Assembly (NCBI RefSeq): GCF_946886105.1
Contig: NZ_CAMPHV010000014.1
Span: forward strand, 1 to 64,000
From: an uncultured Pseudomonas sp.
Lineage (GTDB): Bacteria > Pseudomonadota > Gammaproteobacteria > Pseudomonadales > Pseudomonadaceae
Length of the DNA stretch: 64,000 nt
Direction of reading: 5' to 3'
Shown: in pieces, positions 40,856-50,533 of the stretch
How positions within the stretch are numbered: position 1 is the stretch's first letter
How the letters are laid out: every line of letters begins with the position of its first letter
Made by a program: the position numbers and the translations under genes
The notes under the pieces: generated by a model
Database searches by the model: none
Told to the model about the DNA's origin: nothing
Seen by the model: only the letters and a program-made list of their open reading frames with translations

Positions 40856-43123
40856 TCAGATACGCCGGGCGTAGCGCTTAAGCATGCTGGGCACGTCGAG
40901 AATCAGGGCGATACGGCCATCGCCGGTGATGGTCGCGCCGGACATGCCTGGAGTGCCTTGCAGCATTTTCCCCAAAGGCTTGATCACCACCTCCTCCTGA
41001 CCGACCAACTGATCGACGACGAAGCCGATGCGCTGGTTGCCGACCGTGAGGATCACCACATGGCCCTCGCCTTGTTCGACATGCGCCGCTTTGCTGACCA
41101 GCCAACGCTTGAGGTAGAACAATGGCAGCGCCTTGTCGCGCACGATCACCACTTCCTGGCCGTCGACCACGTTGGTGCGCGACAGGTCGAGGTGGAAAAT
41201 TTCGTTGACGTTGACCAGCGGGAAGGCGAACGCTTGATCGCCGAGCATGACCATCAGGGTCGGCATGATCGCCAGGGTCAGCGGCACCTTGATGACGATC
41301 TTCGAGCCCTGCCCTTGCACCGAGAACACGTTGACCGTGCCGTTGAGCTGGGAAATCTTGGTCTTCACCACATCCATGCCGACGCCGCGGCCGGATACGT
41401 CGGAAATCTCGGTCTTGGTCGAGAAACCCGGGGCGAAGATCAGGTTGTAGCACTCGAACTCGTTGAGCCGGTCGGCCGCGTCCTTGTCCAGCAGGCCTTT
41501 TTCCACGGCCTTGGCTCGTAGCACGTTGGCATCCATCCCTTTGCCATCGTCGGAAATCGACAGGAGGATATGGTCGCCCTCCTGCTCCGCCGACAGCACC
41601 ACCTTGCCGCCGCGCTGCTTGCCGCTGGCTTCGCGCTCTTCGGGGGTTTCGATACCATGGTCGACGGCATTGCGCACCAAGTGCACCAGCGGGTCAGCCA
41701 AGGCTTCGACCAGATTCTTGTCGAGGTCGGTTTCTTCACCGACCAGTTCCAGGTTGATCTCTTTCTTCAGGCTGCGGGCCAGATCGCGAACCAGCCGCGG
41801 GAAGCGCCCGAAGACCTTCTTGATCGGCTGCATGCGGGTCTTCATCACCGCCGTTTGCAGATCCGCGGTCACCACATCCAGGTTCGATACCGCCTTGGCC
41901 ATGGCCTCGTCGCCGCTATTGGAACCGAGACGGACCAAGCGGTTACGCACCAGAACCAACTCGCCGACCATGTTCATGATCTCGTCGAGACGCGCGGTAT
42001 CGACCCGCACAGTGGTCTCGGCCTCGCTGGCGGCCGGGACTTTATCGGCGGATGGCGCTGGTGCAGAGGCTGGGGCTGGTGCGACCGGTTTCGGCGGTTC
42101 GACCTTGGCCGCAGCGGCCGGCTTCGGTGTGGGCTTGGCCGCTGGCTTAGCCGGTGCGGCTGCCGCAGCTGCCGCAGCTGCCGGGGCAGCAGGCTTGCTC
42201 GGCGCCGCAGCCGGTGCGGCGGGCTCGGCGAACTTGCCCTTGCCATGCAACTGATCGAGCAGCGCTTCGAATTCGTCGTCGGTGATCTCGTCACCGCCCG
42301 CAGCAGCCGGTGCAGGCGCTACCGGCGCGGCAGCGGCGGGTGCGGCAGCGGGCGGCGCCGCGGCGAACTGCCCCTTGCCATGCAATTGATCGAGCAACGC
42401 CTCGAATTCGTCGTCGGTGATTTCATCGCTCGACGCGGCGTCGGGGGCCGCCACCTTGGCTACCGGGGCCGCGGGAGCCGCAGGAACTGCTGTTGCCCCG
42501 GCAGCGAACTGACCCTTGCCATGCAGTTGATCGAGCAAGGATTCGAATTCGTCGTCGGTGATTTCATCGGAGTTCGATGCGGACGGCTCGCTGTCCGCGC
42601 TGGGCTGCTCGTCCATGGCATCGAGCAACTGCTCGAATTCGCTGTCGGTGATATCGCCGGCTGCCGCGGCTTCATCGGCGGACGGCTCAGGTTCAGGTTC
42701 TGGCTCAGGCGCCGCCGCGACGGGCTCGGCACCGGCAGGTTCGGCCAAACGCGACAGCGCCGCCAACAGCTCGGGGGTTGCCGGAGTGAGTTCGACCCGC
42801 TCACGCACTTGCGAGAACATACTGTTGACCGAATCCAGTGCTTCGAGCACCACGTCCATCAATTCGGAGTCGACGCGCCTTTCACCCTTGCGCAGGATGT
42901 CGAACACGTTTTCGGCGATGTGGCAGCACTCCACCAGCTCGTTGAGCTGCAGGAACCCGGCACCGCCCTTGACGGTATGGAAGCCACGGAAAATCGCATT
43001 AAGCAGATTCATGTCGTCCGGGCGGCTTTCTAGTTCCACCAACTGTTCGGACAGTAGCTCGAGAATCTCGCCGGCCTCTACCAGGAAATCCTGGAGGATC
43101 TCTTCATCGGCGCCGAAGCTCAT
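40856..43123 (-). CDS. cheA: Chemotaxis sensor kinase CheA
   Basis: A 755-residue CheA. The Hpt domain (1-120) has the phospho-accepting H49 in FHTVKGG. A long linker (about 130-365) replaces a recognisable P2 domain and is packed with four [23 protein letters not shown] repeats and Ala/Pro stretches. Dimerisation begins near 372, the HATPase is at about 425-610 (N box [13 protein letters not shown] boxes DDGKGM and GRGVGMDVV), and a CheW-like domain runs to the end. It phosphorylates CheY and CheB. The repeats are nearly identical at DNA level, so copy number may vary. Confidence 0.96.
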   Translation of the reverse strand: MSFGADEEILQDFLVEAGEILELLSEQLVELESRPDDMNLLNAIFRGFHTVKGGAGFLQLNELVECCHIAENVFDILRKGERRVDSELMDVVLEALDSVNSMFSQVRERVELTPATPELLAALSRLAEPAGAEPVAAAPEPEPEPEPSADEAAAAGDITDSEFEQLLDAMDEQPSADSEPSASNSDEITDDEFESLLDQLHGKGQFAAGATAVPAAPAAPVAKVAAPDAASSDEITDDEFEALLDQLHGKGQFAAAPPAAAPAAAAPVAPAPAAAGGDEITDDEFEALLDQLHGKGKFAEPAAPAAAPSKPAAPAAAAAAAAAPAKPAAKPTPKPAAAAKVEPPKPVAPAPASAPAPSADKVPAASEAETTVRVDTARLDEIMNMVGELVLVRNRLVRLGSNSGDEAMAKAVSNLDVVTADLQTAVMKTRMQPIKKVFGRFPRLVRDLARSLKKEINLELVGEETDLDKNLVEALADPLVHLVRNAVDHGIETPEEREASGKQRGGKVVLSAEQEGDHILLSISDDGKGMDANVLRAKAVEKGLLDKDAADRLNEFECYNLIFAPGFSTKTEISDVSGRGVGMDVVKTKISQLNGTVNVFSVQGQGSKIVIKVPLTLAIMPTLMVMLGDQAFAFPLVNVNEIFHLDLSRTNVVDGQEVVIVRDKALPLFYLKRWLVSKAAHVEQGEGHVVILTVGNQRIGFVVDQLVGQEEVVIKPLGKMLQGTPGMSGATITGDGRIALILDVPSMLKRYARRI
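42227..42655 (-). repeat. Intragenic repeats in the CheA linker
   Basis: Four copies of an acidic helix motif lie in cheA at residues 157-170 (degenerate, [14 protein letters not shown]), 186-207, 233-254 and 278-299 ([19 protein letters not shown] followed by QFA or KFA). They are separated by Ala/Pro linkers. The last three also match closely in nucleotide sequence (for example CCATGCAA/GTTGATCGAGCA). Confidence 0.9.
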
Positions 43124-43134
43124 AGACGTGCTCC

Positions 43135-43923
43135 CTAAAATCCTAGGCTGGACAGCAGGTCGTCGACATCATCTTGATTCGATGCGACGTCATCACGCTT
43201 ATCGGCATGAATCTGCGGACCTTCACCACGGGAAGGATGTTTTTGTTGTTCTAATTCGGCACGTAACGCGCTGTGGTTGTGCTCGACGCCCGCCAGGCGG
43301 TCGACATGGCTGGCCATCAGCACCAGCTTGAGCAAATTGCTTTCGACTTCGGTGACCAGTTGGGTCACGCGCTTGATCACCTGCCCGGTCAGGTCCTGAT
43401 AGTCCTGAGCCAGCAAGATATCGTTGAGATGCCCGGATAGCTCGCCGCTGCTGCGCTCGCTCAAGGCGAGGAACGCCTCGATGCGCTTGGCCAGGTCGCG
43501 AAAGCCGTCGGCGCTCATTTCCCGGCGCATGAAGCGCCCCCAATCGGCACTCAGGGCTTGCGCTTGATCGCCGATGCCGTTGACCAGAGGCGAACTCTGC
43601 TCGACCAGGTCCATGGTGCGGTTGGCGGCTTTCTCGGTCATCGTCACCACGTAGTTCAAACGTTCGGTGGCGTCGGTGATTTGCGAAACTTCGGTGGCGT
43701 GGGGCACGCGCGGGTCGAGCTGAAAATTAACGATAGCGTTGTGCAATTCGCGCGTCAGCTTGCCGACTTCATGGTAAAGACCACGGTCGCGCGTCTTGTT
43801 CAGCTCGTTGATAAATTGCACCGCATCGCCAAAGTTGCCTGTCTCGAGGCTGTCGACCAGTTGGCGAGCGTTGGTTTTCAGGCTCGACTCGAAGTCGTCC
43901 TGAGGATGATCGTCATGTTCCAT
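43135..43923 (-). CDS. cheZ: CheY-phosphate phosphatase CheZ
   Basis: A 262-residue helical protein. The central phosphatase segment is AQDYQDLTGQVIKRVTQLVTEVE, holding the conserved Asp and Gln that activate the attacking water. The C-terminal CheY-binding peptide is NQDDVDDLLSSLGF. Start at the ATG at 43923 (MEHDDHPQDD); an in-frame GTG five codons earlier is the only alternative. It lies 18 bp after cheY in the same operon. Confidence 0.94.
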   Translation of the reverse strand: MEHDDHPQDDFESSLKTNARQLVDSLETGNFGDAVQFINELNKTRDRGLYHEVGKLTRELHNAIVNFQLDPRVPHATEVSQITDATERLNYVVTMTEKAANRTMDLVEQSSPLVNGIGDQAQALSADWGRFMRREMSADGFRDLAKRIEAFLALSERSSGELSGHLNDILLAQDYQDLTGQVIKRVTQLVTEVESNLLKLVLMASHVDRLAGVEHNHSALRAELEQQKHPSRGEGPQIHADKRDDVASNQDDVDDLLSSLGF

Positions 43924-43941
43924 AAAACCTCGCGGCACACA

Positions 43942-44328
43942 TCAGCCGTTGACCCGCTCAAAGATTTTTTCAATCTTTTCTTTCAGCACCTGAGCCGTGA
44001 ACGGCTTGACTACATAGCCATTCACCCCGGCTTGCGCGGCTTCGATAATCTGGTCGCGTTTCGCTTCGGCGGTCACCATCAACACCGGCAGGCTTTTCAG
44101 GCGTTCGTCGGCACGCACCGCACGCAGCAAATCGATACCGGTCATACCCGGCATGTTCCAGTCGGTGACCAGAAAATCGAAGCCGCCGCTCTGCAACATA
44201 GGCAACGCGGTAGTGCCGTCATCGGCCTCCGCGGTATTGGTGAACCCCAAGTCGCGCAGGAGGTTCTTGATGATCCGTCGCATCGTTGAAAAGTCATCAA
44301 CGATGAGGATTTTCATATTCTTGTCCAA
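43942..44328 (-). CDS. cheY: Chemotaxis response regulator CheY
   Basis: A single receiver domain. Phospho-acceptor D56 is in [12 protein letters not shown], the acidic pair is in LIVDDFS, and the conserved Thr and Lys are in MVTAEA and VVKPF. The usual annotated start, ATG at 44316, lies 17 bp from the only good ribosome-binding site (GGAGG, 44334-44338). A TTG at 44328 lies 5 bp from it and would add MDKN, giving 128 residues. I use the TTG on that ground. CheY-P binds FliM to change motor rotation. Confidence 0.93.
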   Translation of the reverse strand: MDKNMKILIVDDFSTMRRIIKNLLRDLGFTNTAEADDGTTALPMLQSGGFDFLVTDWNMPGMTGIDLLRAVRADERLKSLPVLMVTAEAKRDQIIEAAQAGVNGYVVKPFTAQVLKEKIEKIFERVNG

Positions 44329-44351
44329 GTCGACCTCCGTACCGTCCCAAA

Positions 44352-44373
44352 CGTAACCAGCACCCTGGTTACG
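44352..44373 (-). terminator. Hairpin between fliA and cheY
   Basis: A 9-bp perfect stem CGTAACCAG/CTGGTTACG with a 4-base loop in the 172-bp fliA-cheY gap. On the minus strand only TTT follows it, so it may attenuate rather than stop transcription. The rest of the gap shows no clear promoter. Confidence 0.35.
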
Positions 44374-44500
44374 CCTTTAATCGTGAAACCGGCCTGGCAG
44401 GCCGCTGCAAAACCGCTGCATCTGGCTATGCCTGTTTGTCCGGCCGGTTAGTGTCCCGGCCTTCGTTCGCTGAGTTCTGCAACGCCCGACAGGGGTAGCA

Positions 44501-45247
44501 TCAACCTGCTCGCCACTCGCCGAGCCGCGCCCTTAATCGCGCCGCACATTGACTGTGTAGCTGACTGACACGCGATTCGCTAACCCCCAGCACTTCGCCA
44601 ATTTCTTTTAAATTAAGCTCTTCGTCGTAATACAGCGCCAGCACCAGTCGTTCGCGCTCGGGCAGATGCGCGATGGCATCGGCCAAGGCGGCCTGAAAAC
44701 GTTCGTCCTCCAAATCGCGCGAGGGCTCGGTATAGGCCGAGCTGGCATCTTCGCGCAGCCCGCCATGTTCGCCCTCCTGCAATAAATCGTCGAAGCTGAA
44801 CAAACGGCTGCCCAAAGTGTCGCCAAGAATGCCGTAGTAATCCTCGAGACTCAATTGGAGTTCGGCCGCAACCTCTTGATCTTTAGCGTCTCGCCCCGTT
44901 CTGGCTTCAATTACGCGAATGGCATCGCTGACCATTCGGCTATTGCGATGCACCGAACGGGGCGCCCAATCGCCCTTTCGCACTTCATCGAGCATCGAGC
45001 CGCGGATGCGAATACCGGCGAAGGTTTCGAAACTGGCGCCTTTGCCGCCATCGTATTTTTTTGCGGCTTCGAGCAGGCCGATCATCCCGGCCTGGATCAA
45101 ATCGTCGACCTGAACGCTCGCCGGCAAGCGCGCCAGCAGGTGGTAGGCAATGCGTTTGACCAAGGGCGCATAGCGCTCGATCAATTGGTGCTGGGAATCC
45201 TGAGCCTGCGCTTTGCTGTACATAAGGAGTCCAGTGGCTGCTGTCAT
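44501..45247 (-). CDS. fliA: Flagellar sigma factor FliA (sigma-28)
   Basis: A 248-residue sigma-70-family factor. Region 2 is LVKRIAYHLLARLPASVQVDDLIQAGMIGLLEAAKKYD with GASFETFAGIRIRGSMLDEVRKGDW. Region 3 follows, and region 4 is LNLKEIGEVLGVSESRVSQLHSQCAARLR. It transcribes late flagellar and chemotaxis genes and is normally held by FlgM. ATG at 45247 overlaps the fleN stop by 4 bp. Confidence 0.96.
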   Translation of the reverse strand: MTAATGLLMYSKAQAQDSQHQLIERYAPLVKRIAYHLLARLPASVQVDDLIQAGMIGLLEAAKKYDGGKGASFETFAGIRIRGSMLDEVRKGDWAPRSVHRNSRMVSDAIRVIEARTGRDAKDQEVAAELQLSLEDYYGILGDTLGSRLFSFDDLLQEGEHGGLREDASSAYTEPSRDLEDERFQAALADAIAHLPERERLVLALYYDEELNLKEIGEVLGVSESRVSQLHSQCAARLRARLGEWRAG

Positions 45248-46074
45248 ATAGCCGAGCCCACAGTCGGTTGCTGCACCAGGCGCTCGACAAAAAACTCCAG
45301 ATGGCCGCGCGGGTTGGCCGGTAGCGGCCAAGTGTCGACTTTCTGGGCAATCGCCTTGAACGCCAACGAGCATTTCGAGCGCGGAAACGCTTCATAGACC
45401 GCCCGTTGCTTCTGCACGGCTTTACGTACCGACTCGTCGTAGGGCACGGCCCCTACGTATTGGAGGGCCACATCGAGAAAACGATCGGTTACCTTGGTTA
45501 GCTTAGCAAACAGATTGCGCCCTTCCTGGGGACTGTGGGCCATATTGGCCAACACCCGGAAGCGGTTCATACCGTGGTCGCGGTTGAGCAATTTGATCAG
45601 GGCATAGGCGTCGGTGATCGAGGTCGGCTCGTCGCATACCACCACCAGCACTTCCTGGGCAGCGCGGACGAAGCTGACCACCGAATCGCCGATACCGGCC
45701 GCGGTGTCGATGATCAGCACGTCGAGGTTATCGCTGATATCGCTGAACGCCTGGATCAAACCGGCATGCTGCATGGGCGTGAGCTGCACCATGCTCTGGG
45801 TGCCGGACGCCGCGGGGACGATGCGGATGCCGCCCGGTCCCTGCAGCAGGACGTCGCGCAGCTCGCACTCGCCATTGATGACGTCTTCCAAGGTGCGCTT
45901 GGCGCTGAGACCGAGCAGCACGTCGACGTTGGCCAGGCCGAGGTCGGCGTCCATCAACATCACCCGGCGGCCGAGATCGGCCAACGCCATGGCCAGATTC
46001 ACCGACACATTGGTCTTGCCGACGCCACCTTTGCCGCCGGTCACCGCGATCACCTGTACGGGATGCATACCCAT
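45244..46074 (-). CDS. fleN: Flagellar number regulator FleN (FlhG family)
   Basis: A 276-residue MinD/ParA-type ATPase. The P-loop is GGKGGVGKTNVSVNLA (about 13-28), DADLGLANVDVLLG follows, and IIDTAAGIGDSVV is Walker B. A C-terminal membrane-targeting helix lies within GHLEFFVERLV. FleN antagonises FleQ and restricts flagellar number. Start ATG at 46074 (MGMHPVQVIAV); an ATG two codons later is an alternative. A 108-bp gap to flhF holds nothing recognisable. Confidence 0.95.
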   Translation of the reverse strand: MGMHPVQVIAVTGGKGGVGKTNVSVNLAMALADLGRRVMLMDADLGLANVDVLLGLSAKRTLEDVINGECELRDVLLQGPGGIRIVPAASGTQSMVQLTPMQHAGLIQAFSDISDNLDVLIIDTAAGIGDSVVSFVRAAQEVLVVVCDEPTSITDAYALIKLLNRDHGMNRFRVLANMAHSPQEGRNLFAKLTKVTDRFLDVALQYVGAVPYDESVRKAVQKQRAVYEAFPRSKCSLAFKAIAQKVDTWPLPANPRGHLEFFVERLVQQPTVGSAI

Positions 46075-46182
46075 GTTATCTATACACCTTGTCAATCTTC
46101 GACTGGAGCCACACGACCGTCTCTGCAGCGGCCGGCACTGTAGGCACACTATGCCCCATCTGGCCGATCACGACCCTTGCCA

Positions 46183-47481
46183 TCAACTGGCACGCCGCGC
46201 GGGCTGTTGATAGAGGCCGGTAAACATCTCGGCCATCGTATCTTCGCTTGGAATCTCTTCCGTTTGCAGCCCTACCGCACGGCTCACCAGTTGGTGACTG
46301 CGCGGCACCTGCACATCGTCCGGAATCCGCGGACCGTCCGCTACGTAGGCTACCGGCAGACGCTGGCCAATAGCCAGACTTAAAACCTCGCCCAGGCTGG
46401 TGGCCTCATCCAGTTTGGTCAGAATGCAGCCGGATAAACCGCACTGCTTATAACTATGGTAGGCGGCTTTGAGCACTTGGCTCTGGCTGGTGGCCGCCAA
46501 TACCAGATAATTTTTCGACTTGACGCCGCGCCCGGCAAGGCTTTCCAGTTGCATGCGCAGCGCAGGATCGTTACCCGGCAGGCCGGCGGTATCGAGCAGC
46601 ACCACACGCTTGCGCGCCAGCGGCGCCAAGGCCTGGGTCAGGGACTGACTGGGGTCGACCTGAGTCACCGAGACATTGAGGATACGACCGAGGGTCTTGA
46701 GTTGCTCCTGGGCGCCGATGCGGTAGCTGTCCATGCTCACCAGGGCGATGTTCTGCGCGCCGTATTTGAGTACGTAGCGCGCCGCCAGCTTAGCCAGGGT
46801 GGTGGTCTTACCCATGCCTGCCGGGCCGACCAGGGCGATCACACCGCCCTCTTCGAGGGGTTCCTGTTTCGGCGTTTTCAGCCCATGGGCCAGGTGAGCC
46901 AGGAGCATGCGCCAGGCCTGACGTGGTTCGTCGATAGCGCCGACGCGTTCGAGCAGGGCGCGCGACAGATCGGCCGACAAGCCCATGCGCTGCAGACGGC
47001 GCCAGAGGTTGGCCTGTTGCGGGCGACGGGTTTGCATCTGGCCCCAGGCGATCGAGCCCAGTTGCACTTCGATCAGTTGGCGCAGGCCGTGCAGCTCGAA
47101 GCGCATGGCCTCCAGGGCACGCTGATCGGTCGCGGCGGCGGGCGCTTGCGGTTTGCGCACGGCGGCGGCCAGGCTGTCGGCCGCTACGTTCGGCGTGGCG
47201 CCAAAAAGCTGGCGATCCTTACCGCTGTCGCTCTTCTCGCGGGTGGCCAGTTCGGTTTGCGCCGAGGCGATCCGTGCTTGCGTCTTGCGCAGCTCGGCTT
47301 CCAGCGCCGGATTGGGCTGGCGGGCAGGTGCGGCGGGAATCTGGTAATCCAGCGCGGCGGTCAGCTCGACCCCACCGGCGACGCGGCGGTTGGCGATGAT
47401 CGAGGCATCCGCGCCCAGCTCATCGCGCACCAGTTTCATGGCTTGACGCATATCGGCGGCGAAAAAGCGTTTGACCTGCAT
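46183..47481 (-). CDS. flhF: Polar flagellar GTPase FlhF
   Basis: A 432-residue SRP-type GTPase. The basic N-domain is MQVKRFFAADMRQAMKLVRDELGADASI, a helical N region lies at about 140-205, and the G domain starts with the P-loop GPAGMGKTTTLAKLAARY (about 221-238). SMDSYRIGAQEQL and VLLDTAGL follow, and the TKLDE specificity motif reads LTKLDEATSLGE. It places the flagellum at the pole. Lies 15 bp after flhA. Confidence 0.95.
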   Translation of the reverse strand: MQVKRFFAADMRQAMKLVRDELGADASIIANRRVAGGVELTAALDYQIPAAPARQPNPALEAELRKTQARIASAQTELATREKSDSGKDRQLFGATPNVAADSLAAAVRKPQAPAAATDQRALEAMRFELHGLRQLIEVQLGSIAWGQMQTRRPQQANLWRRLQRMGLSADLSRALLERVGAIDEPRQAWRMLLAHLAHGLKTPKQEPLEEGGVIALVGPAGMGKTTTLAKLAARYVLKYGAQNIALVSMDSYRIGAQEQLKTLGRILNVSVTQVDPSQSLTQALAPLARKRVVLLDTAGLPGNDPALRMQLESLAGRGVKSKNYLVLAATSQSQVLKAAYHSYKQCGLSGCILTKLDEATSLGEVLSLAIGQRLPVAYVADGPRIPDDVQVPRSHQLVSRAVGLQTEEIPSEDTMAEMFTGLYQQPARRAS

Positions 47482-47496
47482 AGCCTGTTACCTCGG

Positions 47497-49626
47497 TTAG
47501 TTCTGCCCCACCGTCGCAACGATGGTGACCTGCTTGTTGTCCGGAATTTCCTGGTATGCCAGTACGTGCATACTCGGGACCGCCAGCCGCGCGAAGCGCG
47601 AGAGCATCGCCCGGATCGGCCCGGCCACCAGCAGTATCACCGGCTTGCCGAGCATCTCCTGGCGCTGCGCCGCATCCACCAGGGATCGCTGCAGCTTCTC
47701 GGCCATGCCGGGCTCCAGGAGGATGCCATCCTCGGAGCCCTGACCGGCCTTCTGAAGACTGTTGAGCAATATCTGTTCCAACCTTGGTTCGAGGGTGATC
47801 ACAGGCAGCTCCGGCTCTAGTCCTGCAATGCTTTGCACGATTGCCCGGGCCAAGGCCACGCGTACCGCGGCGACCATCGCGGCGGGATCTTGACTCTTGG
47901 GCGCGATGTTGGCGATGGCTTCGGCGATGGTACGGATATCGCGAACCGGCACTTGCTCCTGCAGCAGCGCCTGCAACACCTTGAGCAGGGTCGACAGCGA
48001 CACCATGCCCGGCACCAGCTCTTCGGCGAGCTTGGGCGAACTCTTGGCCAGCAGCTGCATCAGTTGCTGGACCTCCTCGTGGCCGAGCAACTCGTGGGCG
48101 TGCTTGTGCAGAATCTGGTTGATGTGCGTGGCCACCACGGTACTGGCGTCGACCACGGTGTAGCCGAGGGACTGCGCCTGGTCGCGCTGGTTCGGGTCGA
48201 TCCACACCGCCTCCAGGCCGAACGCCGGATCCTTGGCGGCGATGCCGTTGAGCGGCCCGAATACCTGGCCCGGATTGATCGCCAGTTCGCGGTCGGGGAA
48301 CACTTCGGCTTCGGCCACGCTGACGCCCATCAGAGTCAGGCGGTAGGCGTTGGGCTGCAGATCGAGGTTGTCGCGGATATGCACCGAGGGCATCAGAAAA
48401 CCCATCTCCTGGGAGAGCTTCTTGCGCACCCCCTTGATCCGCGCCAGCAACTGCCCACCCTGGTTACGGTCGACCAGGGGAATCAGCCGATAGCCGACCT
48501 CCAGGCCGACCATGTCCACCGGCGTCACGTCGTCCCAGCCCAGCTCCTTGACCTCCTGGGCGCGCTGAGCGGGCAGCAGCTCCTGCTGGCGCTGCACTTC
48601 CTTGACCTCGGCCTCCTGCACCTTGCGTTGCTTGTTGGCGATCCAATAGGCCGCGCCGGCGGCAACCAGACCGAGGCCGATAAAGGAGAAATGCGGCATG
48701 CCCGGCACCAGGCCGATGGCGATCATGATCGCTGCGGCGACCGCCAAGGCGCGCGGCGAGGCGAACATCTGCCGGTTGACCTGGGCGCCCATGTCTTCCG
48801 AGCTGGAGACCCGGGTGACCATGATCGCGGCGGCGGTGGACAGCAGCAGCGACGGGATCTGCGCGACCAGACCGTCGCCGATGGTCAGCAAGGTGTAGAC
48901 CTTGCCCGCATCGACGAAGCTCAGGTCGTGCTGGAAGATGCCGATGGCGATGCCGCCGATCAGGTTGATGAACAGAATCAGCAAGCCGGCGATGGCGTCG
49001 CCGCGGACGAATTTGCTCGCACCGTCCATCGAGCCGTAGAAATCCGCCTCCTGCGAGACCTCGGCGCGGCGCTTCTTCGCCTCGGCCTGCTCGATCAGCC
49101 CGGCGTTGAGGTCGGCGTCGATCGCCATCTGCTTGCCCGGCATGGCGTCCAAGGTGAAGCGCGCGGACACTTCCGAGATGCGTCCGGCACCCTTGGTCAC
49201 GACCACGAAGTTGATGATCATGAGGATCGCGAACACCACGATACCGACCACGTAATTGCCGCCGATCACCACTTCGCCGAAGGCCTGGATCACCTGGCCC
49301 GCGGCGGCATGGCCGTCATGCCCGTGGAGCAACACCACCCGGGTCGAGGCCACGTTCAACGCCAGCCGTAACAAGGTCGCGGCGAGCAAAATAGTCGGGA
49401 ATACCGCGAAATCCAGCGGCCGCAGCGCATAGATGCTGACCAGCAGGACCACGATCGACAGGGCAATACTGAAGGTGAACAACACGTCGAGCAGGAATGG
49501 CGGAATCGGCAGCATGACCATGCCGAGCATGACCAGCAGCAACAAGGGGATGCCCAGATTGCCCTGGCGCAACCCGGACAGGTTACTCCGCACATTGCCG
49601 ATCATTTCCGAGCGATCTACTGCCAC
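47497..49626 (-). CDS. flhA: Flagellar export gate protein FlhA
   Basis: A 709-residue export-gate protein. Eight membrane helices lie in the first about 340 residues, with the conserved FHIPEP-type region around ARFTLDAMPGKQMAIDADLNAGLI. A four-subdomain cytoplasmic part runs from about 360 to the end. It forms the nonameric ring that receives chaperone-substrate complexes. A strong sigma-54 promoter candidate lies 59 bp upstream of the ATG, in the region shared with divergent sodC. Confidence 0.96.
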   Translation of the reverse strand: MAVDRSEMIGNVRSNLSGLRQGNLGIPLLLLVMLGMVMLPIPPFLLDVLFTFSIALSIVVLLVSIYALRPLDFAVFPTILLAATLLRLALNVASTRVVLLHGHDGHAAAGQVIQAFGEVVIGGNYVVGIVVFAILMIINFVVVTKGAGRISEVSARFTLDAMPGKQMAIDADLNAGLIEQAEAKKRRAEVSQEADFYGSMDGASKFVRGDAIAGLLILFINLIGGIAIGIFQHDLSFVDAGKVYTLLTIGDGLVAQIPSLLLSTAAAIMVTRVSSSEDMGAQVNRQMFASPRALAVAAAIMIAIGLVPGMPHFSFIGLGLVAAGAAYWIANKQRKVQEAEVKEVQRQQELLPAQRAQEVKELGWDDVTPVDMVGLEVGYRLIPLVDRNQGGQLLARIKGVRKKLSQEMGFLMPSVHIRDNLDLQPNAYRLTLMGVSVAEAEVFPDRELAINPGQVFGPLNGIAAKDPAFGLEAVWIDPNQRDQAQSLGYTVVDASTVVATHINQILHKHAHELLGHEEVQQLMQLLAKSSPKLAEELVPGMVSLSTLLKVLQALLQEQVPVRDIRTIAEAIANIAPKSQDPAAMVAAVRVALARAIVQSIAGLEPELPVITLEPRLEQILLNSLQKAGQGSEDGILLEPGMAEKLQRSLVDAAQRQEMLGKPVILLVAGPIRAMLSRFARLAVPSMHVLAYQEIPDNKQVTIVATVGQN

Positions 49627-49682
49627 AGCACTACCCCAGACAATTCAATCTTTTGACGCCCCAGGCGCCTCTGACGGGTTGA

Positions 49683-49700
49683 TTGCAAGAAGCTGTCCAA
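49683..49700 (-). promoter_or_regulatory. Sigma-54 promoter candidate of flhA
   Basis: On the minus strand TTGGACAGCTTCTTGCAA gives GG-N10-GC (GG at 49698-49697, GC at 49686-49685), with the canonical TTGC at -12. It lies 59 bp upstream of flhA. RpoN/FleQ control of flhA is known in P. aeruginosa. Confidence 0.6.
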
Positions 49701-49802
49701 TTTTGCCCAGCCGTTGGAAAACGCGGCGCGGCGCCGAACCTCCCGACGAAATGCCAGTCCGAACAGCATGGAAGACCTCCACACCGACAGAAGGAGTACA
49801 GG

Positions 49803-50345
49803 ATGAATAAATGGATAGTGGCCGCTTGCGCCAGCTGCGCATCGATGGCGCTACAGGCCAGCAACCTCGCCGCCAATCTCAATGTGCAATTGCACAGCGT
49901 CAGCGTCGAAGGCCAGGGCGCTTCGATAGGCCACCTGAGCATCGAACAAAGCCCCTACGGCCTGGTTTTCACCCCGCAATTGCAGGGCCTGACACCCGGC
50001 ATTCATGGTTTCCACCTGCACGCCAAGCCGAGCTGCGCGCCGGCCGAGCAGGACGGTAAAACCGTCGCAGCCGCGGCCGCCGGCGGCCATTGGGACCCGC
50101 AGAACAGCGGTAAACACGACACGCCCTGGGGCGATGGCCACCTCGGCGATCTGCCCGCTTTACTGGTCACCGCCGATGCCAATGCCACTCAACCGGTACT
50201 GGCACCGCGGATCAAGAACCTGGATGAAGTGAAAGGCCTGGCGATCATGGTTCATCAAGGCGGCGATAACCATGCCGACCACCCCAACCCGCTGGGTGGT
50301 GGCGGGCCGCGCGTGGCTTGCGGGGTGATAGCCCGGTGCACGTAG
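49803..50345 (+). CDS. sodC: Periplasmic Cu/Zn superoxide dismutase
   Basis: A 180-residue SodC with a signal peptide ([19 protein letters not shown]). Copper ligands lie in GFHLH and GGDNHADHP, the zinc region is [23 protein letters not shown], the disulfide cysteines are in PSCAP and VACGV, and the active-site arginine is in GPRVAC. All key residues are present, so it should be active in the periplasm. It is the only plus-strand gene inside the flagellar block, divergent from flhA and convergent with flhB. Its TAG stop codon lies inside the adjoining repeat element. Confidence 0.95.
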   Translation: MNKWIVAACASCASMALQASNLAANLNVQLHSVSVEGQGASIGHLSIEQSPYGLVFTPQLQGLTPGIHGFHLHAKPSCAPAEQDGKTVAAAAAGGHWDPQNSGKHDTPWGDGHLGDLPALLVTADANATQPVLAPRIKNLDEVKGLAIMVHQGGDNHADHPNPLGGGGPRVACGVIARCT

Positions 50346-50514
50346 GATGGGTTAGCCGCCCAGATGGTGCCCGAGAGGCAGCCGGTTAGACGCGACGCAA
50401 CCCTTCATTGCGCTGAACCTGCTGACGCCATGTCGGATTACGCGGCGCTCAAATGACCTGTCTGCCTGAAAACCAGCCGCATTCGCCGCTAACCTGCGCG
50501 GCCCGACCCGACCT
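50341..50514. repeat. GTAGGGTGGG-ended repeat, copy C (diverged)
   Basis: Starts CGTAGGATGGGTTAGCCGCC like copy A and contains CCGCTAACCTGCGCGGCCCGACCCGACC at its right (approximately 50486-50513). The final CTACGG is lost. It fills the convergent sodC-flhB gap, and its first bases encode the sodC stop codon. Confidence 0.65.
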
Positions 50515-50533
50515 CCTCGCTCTGCCCATCTCG

